From positions 1-64,000 of the forward strand of contig NZ_NCII01000013.1 of NCBI RefSeq assembly GCF_002256775.1: a stretch of DNA of 64,000 nt, written 5' to 3'. The translations under genes and the position numbers were made by a program. Position 1 is the first letter of the stretch. Every line of letters begins with the position of its first letter. Positions 61,608 to 64,000 of the stretch are shown piece after piece. A model generated the notes under the pieces. The model was not told where the DNA came from, did not search any database, and saw nothing but the letters and a program-made list of their open reading frames with translations. The DNA is from Novosphingobium sp. 17-62-19. GTDB taxonomy: Bacteria; Pseudomonadota; Alphaproteobacteria; Sphingomonadales; Sphingomonadaceae.

Positions 61608-61967
61608 GTCATGACCCCGTTACAGCGCCAGGATGGCGCGGTTGTGGCGCGGGCGATGTCCGTGCCGTTGGCGTTGCCCGGTTTTGAGAATCACCCCACC
61701 CGGTCAGCTGCCAATGCCCTTAGTCGCCCGTCTGTGAGCCCCAAACCGGTCTCAGGTGACACCAGAATGACGATGTTGCGACAAAAAGACAGCCCCAGCG
61801 TCGGTTCGGAAACAGAAGTTCCTGAGGTGATGTAAGAAGAGCAATAAAATTACTCAATTTTAGCACATTATGTAATAATGCGGCAGGAGTTGCATTTGTG
61901 CAACGCAGTGCAAAAATTGCTGCAAACGCGAAGCTTTCCCCACCCTTTTGGCGTGAGGGGGTCCGCG
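61608..61967 (-). promoter_or_regulatory. Leader and promoter region of the TonB receptor gene
   Basis: 360 bp without a gene. On the minus strand TTGCAC (61903-61898) and CATTAT (61880-61875), 17 bases apart, are a possible -35/-10 pair. The -35 overlaps a dyad TTGCA-TTTG-TGCAA (61890-61903) that could bind a regulator. The would-be leader of ~260 bases is AT-rich near 61,830-61,900. Confidence 0.35.
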
Positions 61968-62771
61968 TCAGACCTCAGCAGGCTCCGCCGGGATAATTTC
62001 CGCCGAAATGAACCAATTTTCGCCGCCTTCGATGCCGAGCGCGGTTAACCGGCCAGAGGCATAGGCGCCGGTATCGATGCCGATGCGATTGGGCTGGACG
62101 TCCGGCGCGTCGGTAATCGTGTGGCCGTGCACCACCAGATGTCCGTGCCAATCCGCATGATCGAGGAATTCGCGGCGGATCCACCGCAAATCCGATGTTG
62201 CCTGCTCCTCTATCGGCACGCCGGGGCGAATGCCCGCGTGCACGAACAGGTAGTCGCCGATCACGATGCGGTCTTCCATCGCATGGAAGAACGCGATGTG
62301 TTCGCCCGGCACCAGCGCGGCCATGCGCTCCCGCAAATCTGGCAGGGTTGATCGGCTGTACTCGGCCGGGTCCAGGCCATAGCTGAACAGCGTTTCCTTG
62401 CCGCCGTGGCGCAGGAAATGGCGCAAGGCCTCGTCATTTTCCATGCTGACCAGCAGCATTTCCTCGTGATTGCCGGCCAGCACGCGCACGTTGCCAGACT
62501 GCGCCAGTTCCATCGCGCGGTCGACCATGGCGCGGCTGTCTGGCCCACGATCGATCAGATCTCCCAGCAGGATCAGCGTGGTATCGGCAGGCCGCCGTGC
62601 GGCGTCATCGGCTTCGATGCGTTGCAGCAATTGCTCGAACAGATCCAGCCGCCCGTGAATGTCACCCACGGCATAGACCCGCTGCCCCTGCGGCACGCGC
62701 GCAACCGGCATGGCAATGGCCTCGGGCGCATCACCGGAACTGGAAAACAGCGAACGCAACTTGCTTAACAT
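61968..62771 (-). CDS. PPP-family metallophosphatase (Ser/Thr phosphatase or ApaH-like)
   Basis: 267 residues. PPP signature motifs: GDIHGRLDLF, ILLGDLIDRGPDS and VLAGNHEEML, plus LFVHAGIRPG and LVVHGHTITD, which supply the two-metal centre. Relatives are small bacterial serine/threonine (PrpA-type) phosphatases or diadenosine tetraphosphatases. It starts 83 bp after the SIMPL gene and may share its transcript. Confidence 0.9.
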   Translation of the reverse strand: MLSKLRSLFSSSGDAPEAIAMPVARVPQGQRVYAVGDIHGRLDLFEQLLQRIEADDAARRPADTTLILLGDLIDRGPDSRAMVDRAMELAQSGNVRVLAGNHEEMLLVSMENDEALRHFLRHGGKETLFSYGLDPAEYSRSTLPDLRERMAALVPGEHIAFFHAMEDRIVIGDYLFVHAGIRPGVPIEEQATSDLRWIRREFLDHADWHGHLVVHGHTITDAPDVQPNRIGIDTGAYASGRLTALGIEGGENWFISAEIIPAEPAEV

Positions 62772-62854
62772 GGACCCTCGTTACTGCGCGATATGGCGAC
62801 AGTATGTGCGGGTTGCAACATCCACCGCCCTATCGCGCAGGTCAGGGTGAACCC

Positions 62855-63613
62855 TCATCGAAGATAAAAGTCGATGGTCGTGACAACACGCACCTTCTTG
62901 TAAGGGCTGTCCGAAACGCCCCACCCACCGCCATCGCCATCGCGCGCGGTGATTTCGAAATAGCCTTGGCTGGCAGTCTTGATCCCGTCCACCGATGCAC
63001 CACTGTCGCGCGCGAACTGCTCGGCGGCGGATCGTGCATCCTTGGTTGCAGCGGCCACCATCTCAGGCTTGATCGTATTGAGCTTGGTGAAAGTGTAGGC
63101 CATGCCCGATCCTTCCTCCAGCATCACGCCGCGCCGCACCAGATCGAACTGCTGCTTCACCGCCTTCTGTGCGCGGTCCATGTCGGTGGTGCGCAATGTC
63201 ATGCGCTGGCGCACGGTAAAGCTGACTACGCCATTGTTGTTGAAGCTTTGCACGTTGACCCCGGTTGGCTGCAGTGCCTCTGCCGGAAAGCCCAGCTCGC
63301 CAAAGAACGCGCGGATCGATTTACTGTCGCGATCAACGCTCGCCTGCGCACTGGCCATATCGGGCGCTGTGGCGGAATAAGCGAGCGTCCAGGTGGCAAG
63401 GTCGGCCGTCACTTCCCGCTCAGCCAGCCCGCGCACGGTCACGGAGCGGTCGGCCACTTTGGCGCGGCGGAAACCATCGCCGATGAACCAGCCGCCGATC
63501 ACCAGCCCGGCAGACAGCACCAGCACCGGCAGCAGTCCTTTTCCGCCCTGCGGCAAAAACCGCATTCCTTTGCCTTCCACCGCGCCCTGATCGTCCCTAT
63601 CTTCGCCCTGCAT
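62855..63613 (-). CDS. SIMPL (DUF541) domain protein
   Basis: About 252 residues from ATG 63613 (GGAG in GGAGATCACG just upstream); further upstream in-frame codons overlap the glyoxalase start region and are not used. One N-terminal membrane helix (LLPVLVLSAGLVIGGWFIG) anchors a periplasmic SIMPL domain: VTVRGLAEREVTADLATWTL, VNVQSFNNNGVVSFTVRQRM and ARSAAEQFARDSGASVDGIK. SIMPL proteins (e.g. YggE) have been linked to oxidative stress; the exact role is unknown. Confidence 0.9.
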   Translation of the reverse strand: MQGEDRDDQGAVEGKGMRFLPQGGKGLLPVLVLSAGLVIGGWFIGDGFRRAKVADRSVTVRGLAEREVTADLATWTLAYSATAPDMASAQASVDRDSKSIRAFFGELGFPAEALQPTGVNVQSFNNNGVVSFTVRQRMTLRTTDMDRAQKAVKQQFDLVRRGVMLEEGSGMAYTFTKLNTIKPEMVAAATKDARSAAEQFARDSGASVDGIKTASQGYFEITARDGDGGGWGVSDSPYKKVRVVTTIDFYLR

Positions 63614-63702
63614 CGTGATCTCCCCAACTGGTCGCTCGTCCCAGCGCTGCGCCGAGTTGTGCAATCCTGTCGATGAACCGATTTTGAACGGAAAGGCCCA
63701 TC

Positions 63703-64000
63703 GTGACCAAGTTCCTCCATACCATGATCCGGGTGACTGACCCGGATGCAACCATCGCCTTTTTTGAACTGGTGGGCCTGAAAGAGGTTCGCCGCTTCTC
63801 CAGCGATCAGGGCCGTTTCACGCTGATCTTTCTTGCCGCGCCGGGGGAAGAAGGCGTGGCCGAAGTGGAACTCACCTACAACTGGCCGCCCGAAGATGGC
63901 TCGCCCGCCGAAGTCTATGGCGGCGGCCGCAACTTTGGCCACCTCGCCTATCGCGTTGATAATATTTACGAGACGTGCCAGCGCTTTATCGATGCAGGGC
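63703..64000 (+). CDS. gloA: Glyoxalase I (lactoylglutathione lyase), 3' end beyond the window
   Basis: At least 99 residues from GTG 63703 (GGAAAGG 6 bases upstream), continuing past the window end. VOC-fold features: TKFLHTMIRVTDPDATIAFF with a metal-binding His, then FELVGLKEV, FTLIFLAAPGEEG, VELTYNW with a Glu ligand, and FGHLAYRVDNIYETCQRF with a second His. It converts the methylglyoxal-glutathione hemithioacetal to lactoylglutathione. It is divergent from the SIMPL gene. Confidence 0.9.
   Translation, partial: MTKFLHTMIRVTDPDATIAFFELVGLKEVRRFSSDQGRFTLIFLAAPGEEGVAEVELTYNWPPEDGSPAEVYGGGRNFGHLAYRVDNIYETCQRFIDAG

Noticed and set aside
59118..61835. 905-codon plus-strand open frame opposite the TonB receptor gene
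   Set aside because: The receptor on the other strand has signal peptide, plug and barrel features; the opposite frame has none and also runs over the terminator.

Overview
The window looks like chromosomal DNA of a GC-rich alphaproteobacterium, most likely a sphingomonad (Novosphingobium-like). This is inferred from the rluD-rpoH pair, the TonB-dependent receptor style, the codon usage and a type VI secretion locus of the TagF/PppA/PpkA/Fha/TagJ kind. Only the first ~1.2 kb is clearly AT-richer than the rest.

Layout. (1) 1-1190: an AT-rich patch with an imperfect inverted repeat, a stand-alone OmpR/PhoB-type winged-helix protein and two unrecognised small genes. (2) 1465-3524: rluD, rpoH and a hairpin terminator. 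(3) 3756-16460: a two-partner secretion operon made of an outer-membrane TpsB transporter, a ~2,580-residue TpsA exoprotein with eight internal repeats, and a ~1,040-residue exported CHAT (caspase-like) protease whose start codon overlaps the tpsA stop. tpsB is broken by an exact 50-bp tandem duplication. (4) 16591-45651: a near-complete type VI secretion system: PAAR, DUF4123 adaptor, a CPBP membrane protein, a membrane-anchored M23 peptidase, tssK, tssL-OmpA, tssM, tagF, pppA, ppkA, FHA-protein tagH, an unknown gene, vgrG, an OmpA protein, tssA, tssB, tssC, hcp, tagJ, tssE, tssF, tssG and tssH. No TssJ lipoprotein is visible. Both tssK and hcp carry 5' deletion scars that put their first codons out of frame with the rest. 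(5) 45709-47732: a candidate effector with a polymorphic-toxin-like C-terminus and a 1-bp-overlapping small gene, a candidate immunity gene. (6) 47883-49289: a SAM methyltransferase. (7) 49293-57445, minus strand: an unusual operon of a small unknown protein, a cyclase-homology/AAA-ATPase/TPR protein, a cytochrome P450 and a DyP-type peroxidase fused to a membrane domain, with a Crp/Fnr regulator divergent from it. (8) 58335-64000: mtgA, a TonB-dependent receptor, a PPP-family phosphatase, a SIMPL-domain protein and the start of a glyoxalase I gene.

How the parts may work together. The T6SS carries its own post-translational switch (PpkA kinase, PppA phosphatase, FHA reader TagH), and TssL and PpkA share an N-terminal RTVFxPxP peptide that could be the phospho-docking site. 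The TPS operon pairs a giant surface or secreted repeat protein with an exported caspase-like protease, which suggests a processing or release system. The DyP/P450/cyclase-like operon could be an oxidative pathway controlled by a nucleotide- or ATP-sensing protein. Three genes (tpsB, tssK, hcp) are interrupted by short indels. Whether these are real mutations or assembly errors is the main open question for function.
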